From positions 1-64,000 of the forward strand of contig QANZ01055329.1 of the NCBI GenBank assembly GCA_003254925.1: a DNA stretch of 64,000 nucleotides. Reading direction: 5' to 3'. This DNA comes from Chamaecrista fasciculata (lineage: Eukaryota > Streptophyta > Magnoliopsida > Fabales > Fabaceae). This document shows positions 1-12,130 of this stretch, one piece after another (within the stretch, counting starts at the first letter, position 1; the number at the start of each line of letters is the position of its first letter). The translations under genes were made by a program, and so were the position numbers. Below the pieces are notes generated by a model. That model searched no databases and was not told the DNA's origin. It saw only the letters and a list, made by a program, of their open reading frames with translations.

Positions 1-410
1 AGAAGAACTAAGGATGAGTTCTTGGTTTACGGTGGAACTGATGTGGAGTTGAGTGTAATTGGTTACACTGACGCCAGTTTCCAAACCGATCAAGACGACT
101 TTAAATCGCAGTCAGGATATGTGTTTCTCCTGAACTGTGGCAGCGTGAGTTGGAAGAGTTCCAAACAGAGCACGATTGTTGATTCTACAACGGAGTCTGA
201 GTACATTGCAGCATCAGATGCAGCGAAGGAGGCTGTATGGATTAGGAAGTTCATCACTGAGCTTGGAGTGGTTCCGTCCATTGCTGATCCCGTTACCTTA
301 TATTGTAATAATAGTGGGGCTATTGCACAAGTTAAGGAGCCCCGGTCCCAAAGGACCAAACATATACTCAGACGTTATCACCTTGTCAGAGAAATAGCTG
401 ATAGAGGAGA
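1..410 (+). pseudogene. Ty1/copia RNase H fragment, cut by window start
   Basis: The frame reads a copia-type RNase H: GYTDASFQ (residues 14-21 of the open frame starting at 22), SGYVFLLNCGSVSWKSSKQ, then STTESEYIA and AVWIRKFITELGVV. It is nearly the same as the RNase H at 23100-23480 of the complete copia element in this window, so it belongs to the same family. It retains about 53 bp (306-358, reading on to the TKHILRRYH stretch) that are missing from the other copy. Homology stops at about 408, where it joins LTR sequence in the opposite orientation, so the end of pol and the polypurine tract are lost. The upstream part lies outside the window. Family assignment is firm; it is not a functional gene. 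Confidence 0.9.
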
Positions 411-430
411 TGTATACCTGAATCCGAGAA

Positions 431-2321
431 GATGTATACCTGAATTTCCTTCCAGGATCCACTAATTGCGTTTGTACTAGTAAGGGAAGATGTATACCTG
501 AATTTCAATCGGTGGCTTTGAAACTAGCGAATCCGAGAATTCCACAGCAACGCGTGTCCTTCCTCTGCCGGTGATCCACACGAACAGTTTGGCAGACAAC
601 TAGGTGCTAGCCTCCAATCTCTTCTTCCCAAGAGATTACGGGACCCAAATCTACGAATCTTGAATCTTCAAGAACGGTTCTTGAAGACTCAAGAAAGTGG
701 CGCACAAAAAAACCTTACACACAACTCAAAACCCTAATCCTATTAAGGTTAGGTCGAATTTCTCTTCTTTCTAGGGAAAAGTCGATTTTAGTCTAACTAA
801 AATGGGGTAATTCGACTTGTGTGGGTGTGTGTGTATTTATAGAGTTTCATTAGGGAATCACATTCCCTAACTCATGAAATTAGGGAAATGCAATAAAGAA
901 ATAGGGGTTCCTAAAATCTTGAATTATGATATTACACTAATATTATAATTCAAAACTAAAAGGCAATTTAAATTTAAATTTCAAGATCAAATCTTGAAAC
1001 TAAATCTTGAATGCCCAATCCCCATTGGTCAAGAGGATTTGAATTCTTAATTAAAATATTACATTAATATTTTAATTTGAAATTCAAAATGCAATCTTGA
1101 AATCCAAAAAGCAAGATCAAATCTTGCCCATTGGATCTAAGCCATGCGCCATCCTCCACCTATTTTATAGGAATTTAATAATTAAAATACAACGCTAACT
1201 CTTAGGGAGTTATAACCAACTTATTAATTTCCCTAACAAATTGAATTAAAATATTACCCTAATATCTTTAATTCAAATTTGAATCTTGAATTCAAATTCC
1301 CTAACAATATTGAATTAAAATATTACCGTAATATCTTTAATTCGAACTTTAATCTTGAAGTCAAAATCAAATCTTGAATTCAAATTCAAATCTTGATTTA
1401 AATTAACAAAACAATTTTATTAATTAAAACCAGGAAGAGGCGCCACCCTCTTCTTCTTGTTGTCCAATATTAAAGAATTTAATAAATCAATAATCCCCTA
1501 ACTTTTAGGAGGCTTATCCAATTATTATTCCCTAATATTTTAAACAAGAATCCAATTTCAAATAGATTAATCAAATTAACTATTTAACAATTAATATATT
1601 TAAACTTGTCTAACAAATTTAAATATCACAAATGTAGATTTAATTTAAGACAAGATTTCATGTCCTAGACATTCAACTATGTCTTAAATTGTGTCACTAA
1701 AGTGACTCACGAATTAACCCTAATTCGTGTCCCAATATGGTGTCTTGATCCTGCTCGTGTGTGACCCAGCAGGCCTCACTTGAAGTTGGCAGCAAGCCAT
1801 CTCTATGACTCATAAGTTGAGAGCGGACTCTAGCAAGCCACCACGACTACCCAAAACACGTGAGTTTATCGCTTTAACGCCAAAATGACTAAACCTTAGT
1901 ACCACCTTGTCATAATCCCGATTGTCACACGATATTTTGGTCATGGATAAGGCACGGGAAAGTCATCCTTAATCCAAACCATAACTTTCTCGATTCCTTA
2001 AGTTAGTCTCATTTCCCTGTGTGGCCACACATTCCTTGGACAGACTCATCGAGGGGCCCAGTTAAATATCTCTCAACTTAATGAGGGACAAAATTCCTTC
2101 TTGGTAAACCACATTCCTCAGCACGGTCAACAACCAAACCCGTACCTAGCCTGTATGGCTACCCTGTTACGGGCAACGTTGGACTAGGCCAAAGTTCGAC
2201 ATCTACAACGCCGAAATAGTCAAGACCTCAGGTCTAAGGGCATCGTGACAGGTGTACAGGAGAGGCTAGCTCATGACTAAACCCATGCAGGACTCTCCGG
2301 GTCGGTCCAGCAACTTGTAAC
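431..2321 (-). mobile_element. Copia LTR fragment, inverted relative to the adjacent pol
   Basis: Read on the minus strand this matches the copia LTRs at 13301-15426, 13204-18159 and 23639-25857. Shared blocks include the BamHI-site block near 449-463, the CTCGTGTGGATCACCGG-like block (near 570), a TATAAATA box (plus-strand tatttatag near 834-842), the hairpin around 1707-1729 and the CAGCAGG tRNA-like block near 1768. The LTR 3' terminus (TTTCCCAACA) is missing at its left end. On the right it stops exactly where the next LTR begins (TGTTGGGAA at 2322). It has no target duplication and is a truncated relic. Confidence 0.8.
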
Positions 2322-4569
2322 TGTTGGGAATCCTAGGCGCCAAACGCAGCAGAAGCAAACATAAAATTAAAATTTAAAAGCGCCTAGTCCTAGAATTCCC
2401 GAACGGATCCGCTAGCAGAATTTAAAACTTTTAGATAGTGGTATACCTCACGAGTTTCAATCGGCTGGTTGAACAAGGAGTCCACTCTCAGCGTTCTCCC
2501 TCTGCCGATAATCCACACGAACAGTTTCTTGGGCACCAAGGTGCTAGCCTTCCGTTCTTTTCTCCAAAAGAACCAGGGACCAATCTACAGTGTATGAACT
2601 CAAGAACTCCTTCTTGATTCAGCAACAAGGTGGCGCACAGAAGGAAACCCCCACAAGAACTCCTTCTTGATTTTCCTTCTCTCAAAACCTAGCTCTGGAA
2701 CAAGGCGAATTTTCTCTAACACCTTAGGAAAATTCGACTCTTTCTCTCTCTAACACCTTAGGAGCGATTTTCACTCTCTCTCTACCAGGAGGAGGAAAAT
2801 TCACAAAGTGAGCTAGGGTTAGACTTGGGGGGCAAGTCGACTTGCTCCCCTATATATAAATATAATATTTGGTGATTTTAATATTCCTAAAATCATGATA
2901 TTCTGATAATATAATTATTCTAGGACTTGAATTTATAATTAAAATATTACCTTAATATTTCAATTTAAATTCAAAATGCAATCTCTGAGAATCAAATGGA
3001 AGATCAAATCTTCCCATGGAACCGACAAGAGCAATGCGCCATCTCCCCTCTATTTATCTTGGAATTTTATAAATCAAAAACATTCCTAACAATTAGGAAG
3101 TCATGATTCTCCAAAGATCCTGAGTTGAGATCTCACCAAATCTATTTGATTCAAACTTTTGATATCTCCATCAAATCTTTTGAATTCAAACTTATTATTT
3201 AAATTAATAAAACAATTTTATTAATCCAAATATCTCATAAGAGGCGCCACCCTCAAAATAATATTGGGGAATTTTATAAATCAATAATCTCCTAACTAAT
3301 AGGAATCTTATCTGATTTATTTTTCCCTAATATTTTAATTGTAAATAATTAATCCCTATTAATCATTTGACAATTATTATATTTAAACTTGTCTCACAAA
3401 TTTAAATATTTCACAACTGTAGATTAATTAAGACAAGACCTAATGTCCCAGACATTTCGCTGTGTCTTAAATTGTGCCACCAGAGTGACCCACGAATTAA
3501 CCCTAATTCGTGTCCCTTTAAGTGGTGTCCTGATCCTGCTCATGTGTGACCCAGCAGGCCCCACGTGAAGTTGGCAGCAAGCCATCTCTATGACCTACAA
3601 GTCGTCAGCGGACTCTAGCAAGCCATCACGACTACCCAAAATACGTGAGTTATCGTTTTTACCAAAACCGACTTAACCTTAGTACCACCATGTCATAGAC
3701 CCTATTGTCCTACGATATCTTGGTCATGGATTAGGCACAGGAAAGTCATCCGTAATCCAAACCACAACTTTCTCGATTTCCTGAGTAAGTCCCAATTTCC
3801 TGAGTGGCCACTCCTTTCCTTGGACAGACTCATCGAGGGCGCCAGTTAGATATCTCCCATCTAATGAGGGACAAAATCCCATCTTGGTCAATCCACATTC
3901 CTCAGCACGACAATCAACCAAACCCGTACTTAGCCCTTATGGCTACCCTGTTACGGGCAACGTTAGACTAAGCCAAAGTCTAACAACTGCAACGCCGGAA
4001 TAATGATGACCTCAGGTCTAAGGCATCGCAACAGGTGTACAGGAGAGGCAAGCTGATGACTAAACCCATGCAGGACTCTCCGGGTCACTCCAGCAACTCG
4101 TAACCCCTTACGTAATTGCACCATGACTCTCGTCCTAGCATCTAGTGCATGCATCTCTATGCACCGAGGTCATGGTGGTCTTAGTTCATTTTCGTTCAAG
4201 ACCTCAGGTCTAAGGCATCATGATAGGTGTACAGGAGAGGCTAGCTAATGACTAAACCCATGCAGGACTCTCCGGGTTGGTCCAGCAACTTGTAACCCCT
4301 TACATAGTTGCACCATGACTCTCGCGAGGCATCTTGTGCATGTATTTCTATACACCAAGGTCATGCTGGTCTTAGTTTATTTCAAGTTCCCACTTCAATG
4401 AGCGACCAGGGACAGTTTAGATTAATTATCTCATAATTAACCACGGATTGCTACCATAGTAAACATGCTAATAATATGATAATGACATAGTTTATCAACT
4501 ATAAATTAATCAAAACATATGTTTATACAAACACATAAAATGATTGGCCCTAGGGCACAATCTACATCA
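2322..4569 (-). mobile_element. Diverged copia LTR of the same family, probably solo or chimeric
   Basis: It begins TGTTGGGAA and ends CTACATCA, the minus-strand equivalents of a TG...CA LTR. It shares blocks with the other LTRs: the hairpin near 3491-3513, the 3720-3960 block and the GGCCCTAGGGCACAATCT terminus. The first ~100 bp differ from the other copies, suggesting a subfamily. A 192-bp segment starting near 4008 is repeated from 4200; the second copy resembles the LTR piece at 431-2321 more than the first does, so this LTR may be a recombinant. The five bases on each side (GTAAC and GAAAA) do not match, so no target duplication survives. Confidence 0.75.
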
Positions 4570-4570
4570 G

Positions 4571-5029
4571 AAAAAGTATGAGTTGGCTATAAAGTTGGAT
4601 ATGAATAAAGCCTATGATGGGGTGGAGTGAGATTTTTTAAGAGATGTTCTTTTGAAATTTGGGTTTAACCAGGATTGGGTGAATAAGATCATGATGTGTC
4701 TCTCTTCTATTAGCTTTGATCTTTTACTCTCTAGTAACTCGGTTGCAAAAAATCATTCCTAAGAGAGGCCTAAGGCAAGGTGATACACTATCGCCTTACC
4801 TTTTTATCTTGGTTACAGATGTCTTATTAAGGATGATGAATACTTTGGTGGATTCTGGTCATGATTCAGTCTTTTTCTTGAAAGCTAGAAAGGAGAACTG
4901 TATGGCTTTTAGAGACGCGATGGAGAGTTATTTCTTAGCCTCAGGTCAGCTTTTAAACCTTGAGAAATCGTGTGTCTTTTTTACTAAGAACACTCCTAAG
5001 TGCATTATTAAAATAAAAAAACTAAGGTG
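4571..5029 (+). pseudogene. LINE (L1-type) reverse transcriptase fragment
   Basis: The first frame reads AIKLDMNKAYDGVE, the conserved RT block A of plant L1 elements, with a TGA (4628-4630) where Trp is expected. After a frame change, residues from 4761 read PKRGLRQGDTLSPYLFIL, the RT block with the GDxLSPYLF signature. The FADD catalytic block is missing: the frame runs from SGHDSVFFLKA directly into ENCMAF, so a deletion has removed the active-site sequence. The left edge abuts the LTR ending at 4569. It is a dead, short LINE remnant distinct from the LINE at 25911-32919. Confidence 0.85.
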
Positions 5030-5143
5030 ATTGGTCAGGTCAGCTTCTAAACCTTTTTATTTTTTTGTATTATTAAAATAAAAAAAAACTAAGTGCATTT
5101 CTTGTGCATTTCTTAAACTTGATAAATGCACATTTTTAATAAA

Positions 5144-6190
5144 ATAGATGATTGGTCTTGGTTTTGACCAGAAAATATTTTTTAAAAAGAATTACTATTT
5201 AGTCCCCGAATTTATACAAAGTTAACTAATCAGTCCCTAAATAATCGAAACACACAATTTGGTTCTCAAAATATTTCAATTATCAACTATTTGTTCACTA
5301 CTAGTGACGATTTAGTCACTGAATTTGCACTAATTTTTTTTATTTTTCTTGTCCTTGAATTTGTACTGAATTAGTACTATTTGGTCCCTAAATTTGAACT
5401 AATTTTATTTTTTTTAGTTCCTGAATTTGTAATAAATTAATAATTTTTTGTCATTGAACTTGTACTAAATTAATACTATTTGGTCATTAAATTTGAATTA
5501 ATTTTATATTTTTTAGTCCCAAAATTTATACTAAATTTATACTATTTAGTTCTTGAATTTGTAATTTTTGGTTTTTGAATTTGACACAGGAACCAAAACA
5601 TTGATAATTGTAATAGTTTGGGGACTAAGTAATATATTTTGATTATACTACTAGAGAGAGGCATTGATGAATCAAAATATACTATTCAGTCCTGAAACTA
5701 TTACAATTATCAATGGTTTGGTTCCTATGTCAAATTTAAAGACCAAAAAGTATAAATTTTGGGACTAAATAGTATAAATTTTGGGACCAAAAATATAAAA
5801 TTAGTTCAAATTTAGGGACCAAGTAGTATTAATTTAGTGGAAATTCAAAGATAAAAATGTATTAATTTAGAAAAAATTCAAGAACCAAAGAGTTTTAATT
5901 TAGTACATATTCTAGTACTAAAAAATATAAAATTAGTTTAAATTCAGGGACCAAATAGTACTAATTTAGTACAAACTCAAAGACAAAAAAATATTTAAAT
6001 TAGTTTAAATTCATGGACTAAATCGTCATTAGTAGGGACCAAATAGTGATAATTGAAATATTTTGAGAACTAAATTGTGTGTTTCGATTATTTAGGGACT
6101 GGTTAGTTGACTTTGTATAAATTTAGGGATCAAATAGTAAATTTTTTAAAAAATATTTTCTGGGCAAAACCAAGTCCAGTCATCTATTTT
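5144..6190. repeat. Fold-back element with ~500 bp inverted arms
   Basis: The left arm (5144 to about 5645) and the right arm (about 5690-6190) are reverse complements with modest divergence and a short spacer near 5645-5690. The outer sequence AATAGATGATTGGTCTTGG on the left matches the complement of the end near 6170-6190. The arms are built from degenerate short units with the theme TTTAGTCCCTAAATTTG. A further short complementary pair (AAGTGCATTTCTTG near 5093, CAAGAAATGCACTT near 6285) may mark the outer termini. There is no coding capacity. Its transcript would fold into a long hairpin. It is a MITE-like element of uncertain superfamily. Confidence 0.75.
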
Positions 6191-6602
6191 TTGTTTTCAA
6201 TTGAAAAATGAAATCTAAAGAAAAACTCAAACAGAAGTTCTCTGACAGTATTTTACTATACTATCTGTTTTTGAACAAATTACAAGAAATGCACTTAAAG
6301 GAACTCTTGAGGATCCGTTCTCCAAATATAGAGTGAGTGACTGTGTGTGTATTAGAGAGCCAAAAAAATCTTTAAATTAAAGTTTGTGTAAAATTTTCTT
6401 TATCAACTGAGAACCATTCTCATTACCTTTTAAAGCAAGGCAAAGTGTGTTTTGAGCAGGACATTACGTAGATTCATATCTAATAAAGACAAACAATACG
6501 TGGGATAGATTGAGAAGATAATAAAGAAATAAATATAAATCTTTTATATTTAATTATGTTGTTTGTAATTTTCTTCATCTCTATTTAACTTCTTAGAATC
6601 CG

Positions 6603-7138
6603 CAAAAATATACTTTTGATTTTTTATTTTTGAGTAGGTTGTAATTTAGTTATTTATATTTTACTTTTTGCAATTTTAGTTTTATAAGTGTTTTAAAAAT
6701 TTTACTCTTTAGTCTCAAATTCATTTTAAGGTTTGATTTGACCTTATTTTTTAGGATTTTAATTAGGTAGAAAAAGAACAAGTCAAAAGTAATTCGTAGC
6801 TTCAAACTCATCACATTTGAATATAAAACGAGAAAGATATGTCAAACTTTGCTCGTTCGACTATGAAATGACCAGTCCACTTTCGAAGAAGCTCAATTTG
6901 ACATTGTTTGTCGATATTCCCAATTGGACAAAGAAACATCTCTTAAAAAATAACACATAACTCTAGACTCATCGTATTTAAACATAAAACGAGAAATATG
7001 ATCACATTTAGTTATTGAGACCAAAGTGAAACTTCTAAAAAACTTGTAGGATCAAAATTATAAAAAAAAAAAAAGATAAAAGGTTAAATTGCAACTTAGC
7101 CCAAAAAATAAAAACCAAAAGTACACTTCAGCCTTAAA
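6603..7138. repeat. Inverted-repeat element, ~55 bp termini
   Basis: The left end (TATACTTTTGATTTTTTA, then GTTGTAATTTAG) is complementary to the right end (TTGCAACTTAGCCCAAAAAA, then CCAAAAGTACACTT). The interior resembles 51290-51720, indicating a dispersed family. No open frame of interest is present. The superfamily is not assigned because I see no clean target duplication. Confidence 0.55.
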
Positions 7139-7500
7139 ACGTTCAAATTATTTTTGAAGATTTTATTCTCAAGACTACAATTTCTTCCACTAAATATAAT
7201 AAAGAGTAATATATTCATTTAATTTCTATATTATATATTATTGTTTTAATCTTTATTTATATGTTTGAAAAATCATTGATTTAATATGCAGAAATTTATT
7301 TTGGCATGACTCCTTCCAATTTAAGGGATTGGTTTGGAATGCAGTTTGAGAGCAAGTCCGCATTTAAATGTATCCAATTAAATGTGCTCGCACTTTCTTT
7401 ATGTATTCGCGAAGGTTTTAAGAGTAACAAATGTACAAACCGTGATGATGTATGTATAATGATATTACTATATTAATGAGTATCTTTTCAAATAGTTTAT

Positions 7501-7887
7501 GGCCAAAAGCAATAATTTTGTCTCCAATTACATGAATTTTCAAGTTCATCCCTAATGCTTGTTTACCATCAATTTTATTTTTAAAGTTTTATATTTTGAT
7601 TGATTTTATTAATTGTTCTAATTTTAGTTAAATAATAATGACAAATTCAATGTGGCTAATGACATTTGATGTAAAATTAATAAAAAAATAAATTCAAATT
7701 TGATTCCAACTCAGATTAAAAACCCAATGGTGACTGTTGTTATAAGTTTATTAGAAAAAGTTAGTCAAAGGATAAAATTGACGAAATATAAAATCTTTAG
7801 GACAAAATTGACAATAAACAAATATTACAGATGAAATTAAAAAATTGATGTAAAGTTTAGAAAAAAAAAATGTGCTTTTGCCAACAA
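7501..7887. repeat. Short fold-back element
   Basis: The left end GGCCAAAAGCAATAATTTTG is complementary to the right end with GTGCTTTTGCC, and blocks around 7560 (CATCAATTTTATTTTTAAAG) and 7840 pair in the same way. It is non-coding. A related element lies at 9979-10424. Confidence 0.5.
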
Positions 7888-8463
7888 TTTACTATACAAT
7901 GATTCACTATAAAGAACCTTTGGTGTACAATTGTTCAACTAATTATATATACTTTTAGTTCATTGAGTGACACCATTTTTTTTATAAATCAAGAATATTT
8001 ATCATCGAAAATATTCGGTCAAAAAAATCATCGAAAATAGTGACTAACTCTTTTACCCCGAGTCCTCCACTTAATCATGTCATTAGATGGTTCAAAATGA
8101 ACTAGCCACTACCCGAAGTTACATTCAATTTGGACTCCACCAACTTTCGTGGAATGCATCTAAAAGGTAAGACAAATGTCAATTGTTTCGAAACATCATA
8201 AGTTTAATTTTTGTGTGGAATCAAGGATACAACCATATCATTCATGTTGACCAGTCGTCTATGCCATTGCGTAGGAATTATGATTATTGGCAATGGTATA
8301 AGCAAATAACCTAGTTTGTTCATTTTGAGGGTAGCGAGGATGAACAATGGCAATGGAGGTAGTTTTTATGTGTGTGAGAGAGAGACCTAAAGACTATTGA
8401 TGGAACTTTTAAAAAGCATTAGCGATCATAACAATTTATAAAAATCCTGAGGAACAAAATAAA
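7888..8463. other. Intergenic, no feature seen
   Basis: AT-rich sequence without a convincing gene, RNA gene or terminal repeat. A tract near 8090-8400 has mixed composition but no reading frame that I recognise. Confidence 0.4.
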
Positions 8464-9541
8464 TTTTAAGATAAAATGCACTTTGGTATTTTGTGGTTAG
8501 GACCGAATCCACTTTGATACTTTGAAAGACAAAATTTGACACTTTGGTACCTTGAGGTTTGCGCTGTTAGCACTTTGGTACCCTGTAGTTATTTTCCGTC
8601 AAGAATTAACAAAAAGTGCTGATGTGGCTCAATCTTAGACGTCGATTTCTACTACATCTTATCCTTTAGTTTCTATTGCTGTTTAAACCATATATCACTC
8701 TTCAACAAGATTTCTTTTGTGCGTTTAGGTCCTCTCCCTTTGGTAAAATGAATCAAAACACAACAAACTAAAAGAATTGATGGAGTTTTCTACAATTTCA
8801 TTTCAAGAACTAGAGAGTTATTAAAAAAGAAATTGCAGAAAGATCGTTAGAGTTTTGATGAATCAAAATCTTCCCTTTCTCATAAAACTGCTCTCAACCA
8901 AGTCCTTAATTAATCACATATTGAACTCAAATGTTTGTCATCTTTATCAGGTTGGTCCTTGAGACACAAAAAACAACTATATATCTCTAGTTTTTTATTT
9001 ATCTTCTATTTAAGGTGAATAAACTTTTATATTTTTCAAATTAGTCTTTGGGGTCAAATTCTTAAGTGATCATTTGGGGTCAAGAAACATTTTTTTTGTA
9101 AATTTTGAAACTATTTTGGGGCATTCTATAATCTTTGCAAAAGTTTTGTAAAGTTTATCTTCTCACCATCGAACCACACAATTTTAGGACTAAATTGCAT
9201 TTTATTTTCCAGATTTAGGACTAATCTGTAATTTTATTCTTTTTCCAACATTTTTCATGATTACATTTTGACCCCAAATTTTTTTTATAATTTTCATTTT
9301 AGTCCTCAAATATTATGATCTAGGGACGTTTTTGAAAATTTTGATAATATTTGGGGGCATTTTGTAATTTTTGCAAATGTGTTAACAATTTTCCGTTAAA
9401 TCTTGACGGATAATAACCACAAGGTACCAAAGTGTTAACGACGCAAACCTCAGGGTACCAAAGTGTCAAATTTTGTCTTTCAAGGTATCAAAATAGATTG
9501 GGTCCTAACCACAGGATACCAAAGTGCATTTTACCCTAAAA
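8464..9541. repeat. Inverted-repeat element of the ACTTTGGTACC family
   Basis: About 140 bp at the left (8464-8605) is complementary to about 140 bp at the right (9395-9541). The termini read TTTTA-(GGG/AGA)-TAAAATGCACTTTGG and contain repeated CACTTTGGTACC motifs. Internal arms also pair in part (GGACTAAAATG-like tracts). It is non-coding. Further members of this family occur at 46683-47045, 50371-50629, 53083-53716 and 62188-62723. Confidence 0.7.
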
Positions 9542-9978
9542 TCTATGACAAATATTGGAGTCTAAAATGAGGTTTTAACCAATCAAAAACTTACATCGGG
9601 TAAGTTATCTTCTCATATATATATATACTAGTATGTTTTGCATACCCTAACGGGCATACAAAGATGAATTTAAATTTAATAATTATTAAAATTTTAACAT
9701 TTACAAAAATTTTACTATATTTTTAATAAATTTTAATTTTTTATAATATATTATTATTATTATTATTTTATTTTAATAATAATTTTTTTCTTTGANAATT
9801 TACATTTTCAAAATAATAATTCCATTTTCAGAGTGCAATTAATGCACCTTAACAAGTGCCCTTAGGGAACTTGTTAGCATTACCCATAAAATTAATATGA
9901 CCAACCGAAACACTTCTCACACATATATAATAGTATAGATATATTATCTTTTTATTACACACACACACATATATATAA

Positions 9979-10424
9979 GGTAAAAGTACTAATTTCATCC
10001 CCAAACTTTACACCAACTATCAATTTAGCCCTCAATCTTTTTTTGCAGTCAATCTTGTTCTCAATATTTCACATTTTGATCAATTTTATCATTTGTTTTT
10101 ATTTTAGCCAAAGATAACAACAGAACTATGTGACTAATAATATGTAATACAAAATTCATAGAAAAAAAAATCAAATCTTAACTCATATTAAAAAACAAGA
10201 TGCAGTCTGTCATTGATTTAATAAAATAGAATTAGTATTAAGATAAATTTAGTATTAATAACGAATATTAAAAAAAATCAAATCTTAACTAATATTAAAA
10301 GAAATTACTCAAATAATAAAATAGATCAAAATATAAAACATTAGGAATAGAATTAATTATAAAAAAATATTAATAACGAAATTAATAGTTAGTGTACTGT
10401 TTGAGGACAAATTTAGTATTCTTG
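9979..10424. repeat. Fold-back element related to 7501-7887
   Basis: The left terminus AGGTAAAAGTACTAATTTC is complementary to the right terminus AATTTAGTATTCTTGCCT with a few changes. Internal blocks (CACATTTTGATCAATTTTAT and its partner near 10320) also pair. It is a non-coding MITE-like element with no certain target duplication. Confidence 0.55.
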
Positions 10425-10463
10425 CCTATATGTAAACTAACCAAACGGTATCTGAAAAATATA

Positions 10464-10737
10464 CTCCCTCCGGTTCTGAATATCTGGTGTTTTAGAAAAT
10501 TATTTTTGTTTCAAAATATCTGATGTTTTATAAATTCAAGAGAGCATTAATTATTTTTTTACCATTCTACCCCTATTAAATATAGTAGAGTCATAAATGT
10601 ATAAACATTTTCTAAGTAATTTAATAGGGATAGTTTAGTCATTTTACTTCATTTTTCTCTTCATTTTATGTTGGCTAATCATTTCCTTAATCTGTGTGTG
10701 GAAACCTTAAACACCAGATATATAAAACCGGAGGGAG
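10464..10737. mobile_element. Stowaway-type MITE (Tc1/mariner)
   Basis: The terminal inverted repeats are CTCCCTCCGGTTCTGAATAT and its near complement ending ACCGGAGGGAG. The element is flanked by TA on both sides (10462-10463 and 10738-10739). The 274 bp length, the CTCCCTCC terminus and the TA duplication are the Stowaway signature. It is non-coding and AT-rich inside. Confidence 0.92.
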
Positions 10738-11612
10738 TATATACCAAGTTACTCACAATTTAGGTCCTTGGGCGAAGATCCATGAAAGTTACAACATTCT
10801 ATTTAGTTCTTCAATAATTAGGTTCTAACTTCTATGAAATGAAACTAACGGAATTGCTAATTAAGTTGTCAGGAATATTTGCACACATGTATGGCATGTA
10901 TGGCATGTATGATTAAAATTTAAAATGACTTTTTAGTCTCTGAAAATTACATCGTTAATTTAGACTTTAGACTATATATGTACTTATTATAGGTTCCTTC
11001 CTCTATATTTTTATCTTTTCTTTCCCAAAACAATTTTCTTCAACTAGCCTGGTTCACACTGTCTACACTACTTTCTGGTATGAATTTGTTGCCTCCCATC
11101 CTTAGTATGATAATTAAAGATAAAAGATCCAATGCAATGTTTAGATTAATTAGGTAATCCATTTTCCACGTAATAACTAATTTAAAGCAATTACTCAGTA
11201 TGTATTTTAATCTCTTAATTATATATGCAAATATTGCTCCATGCTTAAGGCCACCACGTTCTTTGTTCTTATTAGAAATGTAGTTAAGTTCGAGATCTTA
11301 TTCAAGATCGGAAGAGGTATAAAATAGATCGAATCGAGGATCGTAAGATCCTATGAATTTCTTTAAAAAAATATTATATAAATTATATAAACAATTACTA
11401 AAGTTTATAAGTCATAAATTAATCTTATAACATGTCTCAAGATCTTTATCCAATATCATCAATTTATAATCTCAACATGTAATTAGCTAATTATCAAGAT
11501 GTCTAAAAAGTTTATCATAAGTTTAGTAAAAAGTTAACAAAAACAAGACAACAACCACGAGTAACATTAAAAATTAAGAACATCATCATCAAAAAGTTCA
11601 TCCAAGCATATA

Positions 11613-12130
11613 TCACACATCAAAATCATCATCATCAATGTCTCTCATTTTTATTTCATCCACTGGAATCTCCAAATCATCAACAGTGCCACGAGATTCA
11701 ACATTTTCTACTACGAGATTCAACATTTTCTACTTCTTGAACTTCAAATGCTTCGTCTTCTACTTCATTTTACGTATTCATCTCTTTTTTCATTATTCTC
11801 AGTGATTCATTCATCATCAGAAGAAAGATCTTCTATGTTGTTAAGCTCTCTCATAGTTCTTTTCCCTTTCAATTTTTGATTAAATATAACATAGACCAAC
11901 TCATTCATCTTTTTTTAATCATACGATTCATTTTCTTCGTGTTAACCTAAATAATGAATGGTTATAAATAATTAACTTAACTATATAAAGAGAATAAAAT
12001 AATAAGATTTGTATAAAAAATGTCATGTTTAAATTTTCTTACCCTCTTAAAAGTACTCCAATTACGTTCATATCCTAAAGAACTACAAGTTAAGCTCAAT
12101 ATTCGAACATCAAACTTAGAGTTTTCAATT
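11613..12130 (-). pseudogene. hAT transposase C-terminal (hATC) remnant, copy 1
   Basis: Read on the minus strand, 12110-12044 gives RILSLTCSSLGYERNWSTF, the hallmark hATC dimerisation motif of plant hAT transposases. A splice donor (AGG|GTAAG at 12044-12043) and acceptor (TTTAG|GTT at about 11949) bound a short intron. The next exon reads VNTKKMNRMIKK, then a frameshift breaks it. The acidic tail ends at TGA (11613-11615). A 22-bp duplication near 11695-11730 lies in the tail region. A better-preserved sister copy lies at 51990-56640. Only the C-terminal end survives, and the N-terminal zinc finger and catalytic core are not seen. Confidence 0.8.

Noticed and set aside
2488..4154. Several minus-strand frames of 60-70 residues
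   Set aside because: They are inside LTR sequence and recur as fragments in other LTR copies; LTRs of this family are not known to code.
5144..6190. CRISPR-like regular repeats
   Set aside because: The units are diverged, palindromic at the element scale and in plant nuclear DNA; no CRISPR context.
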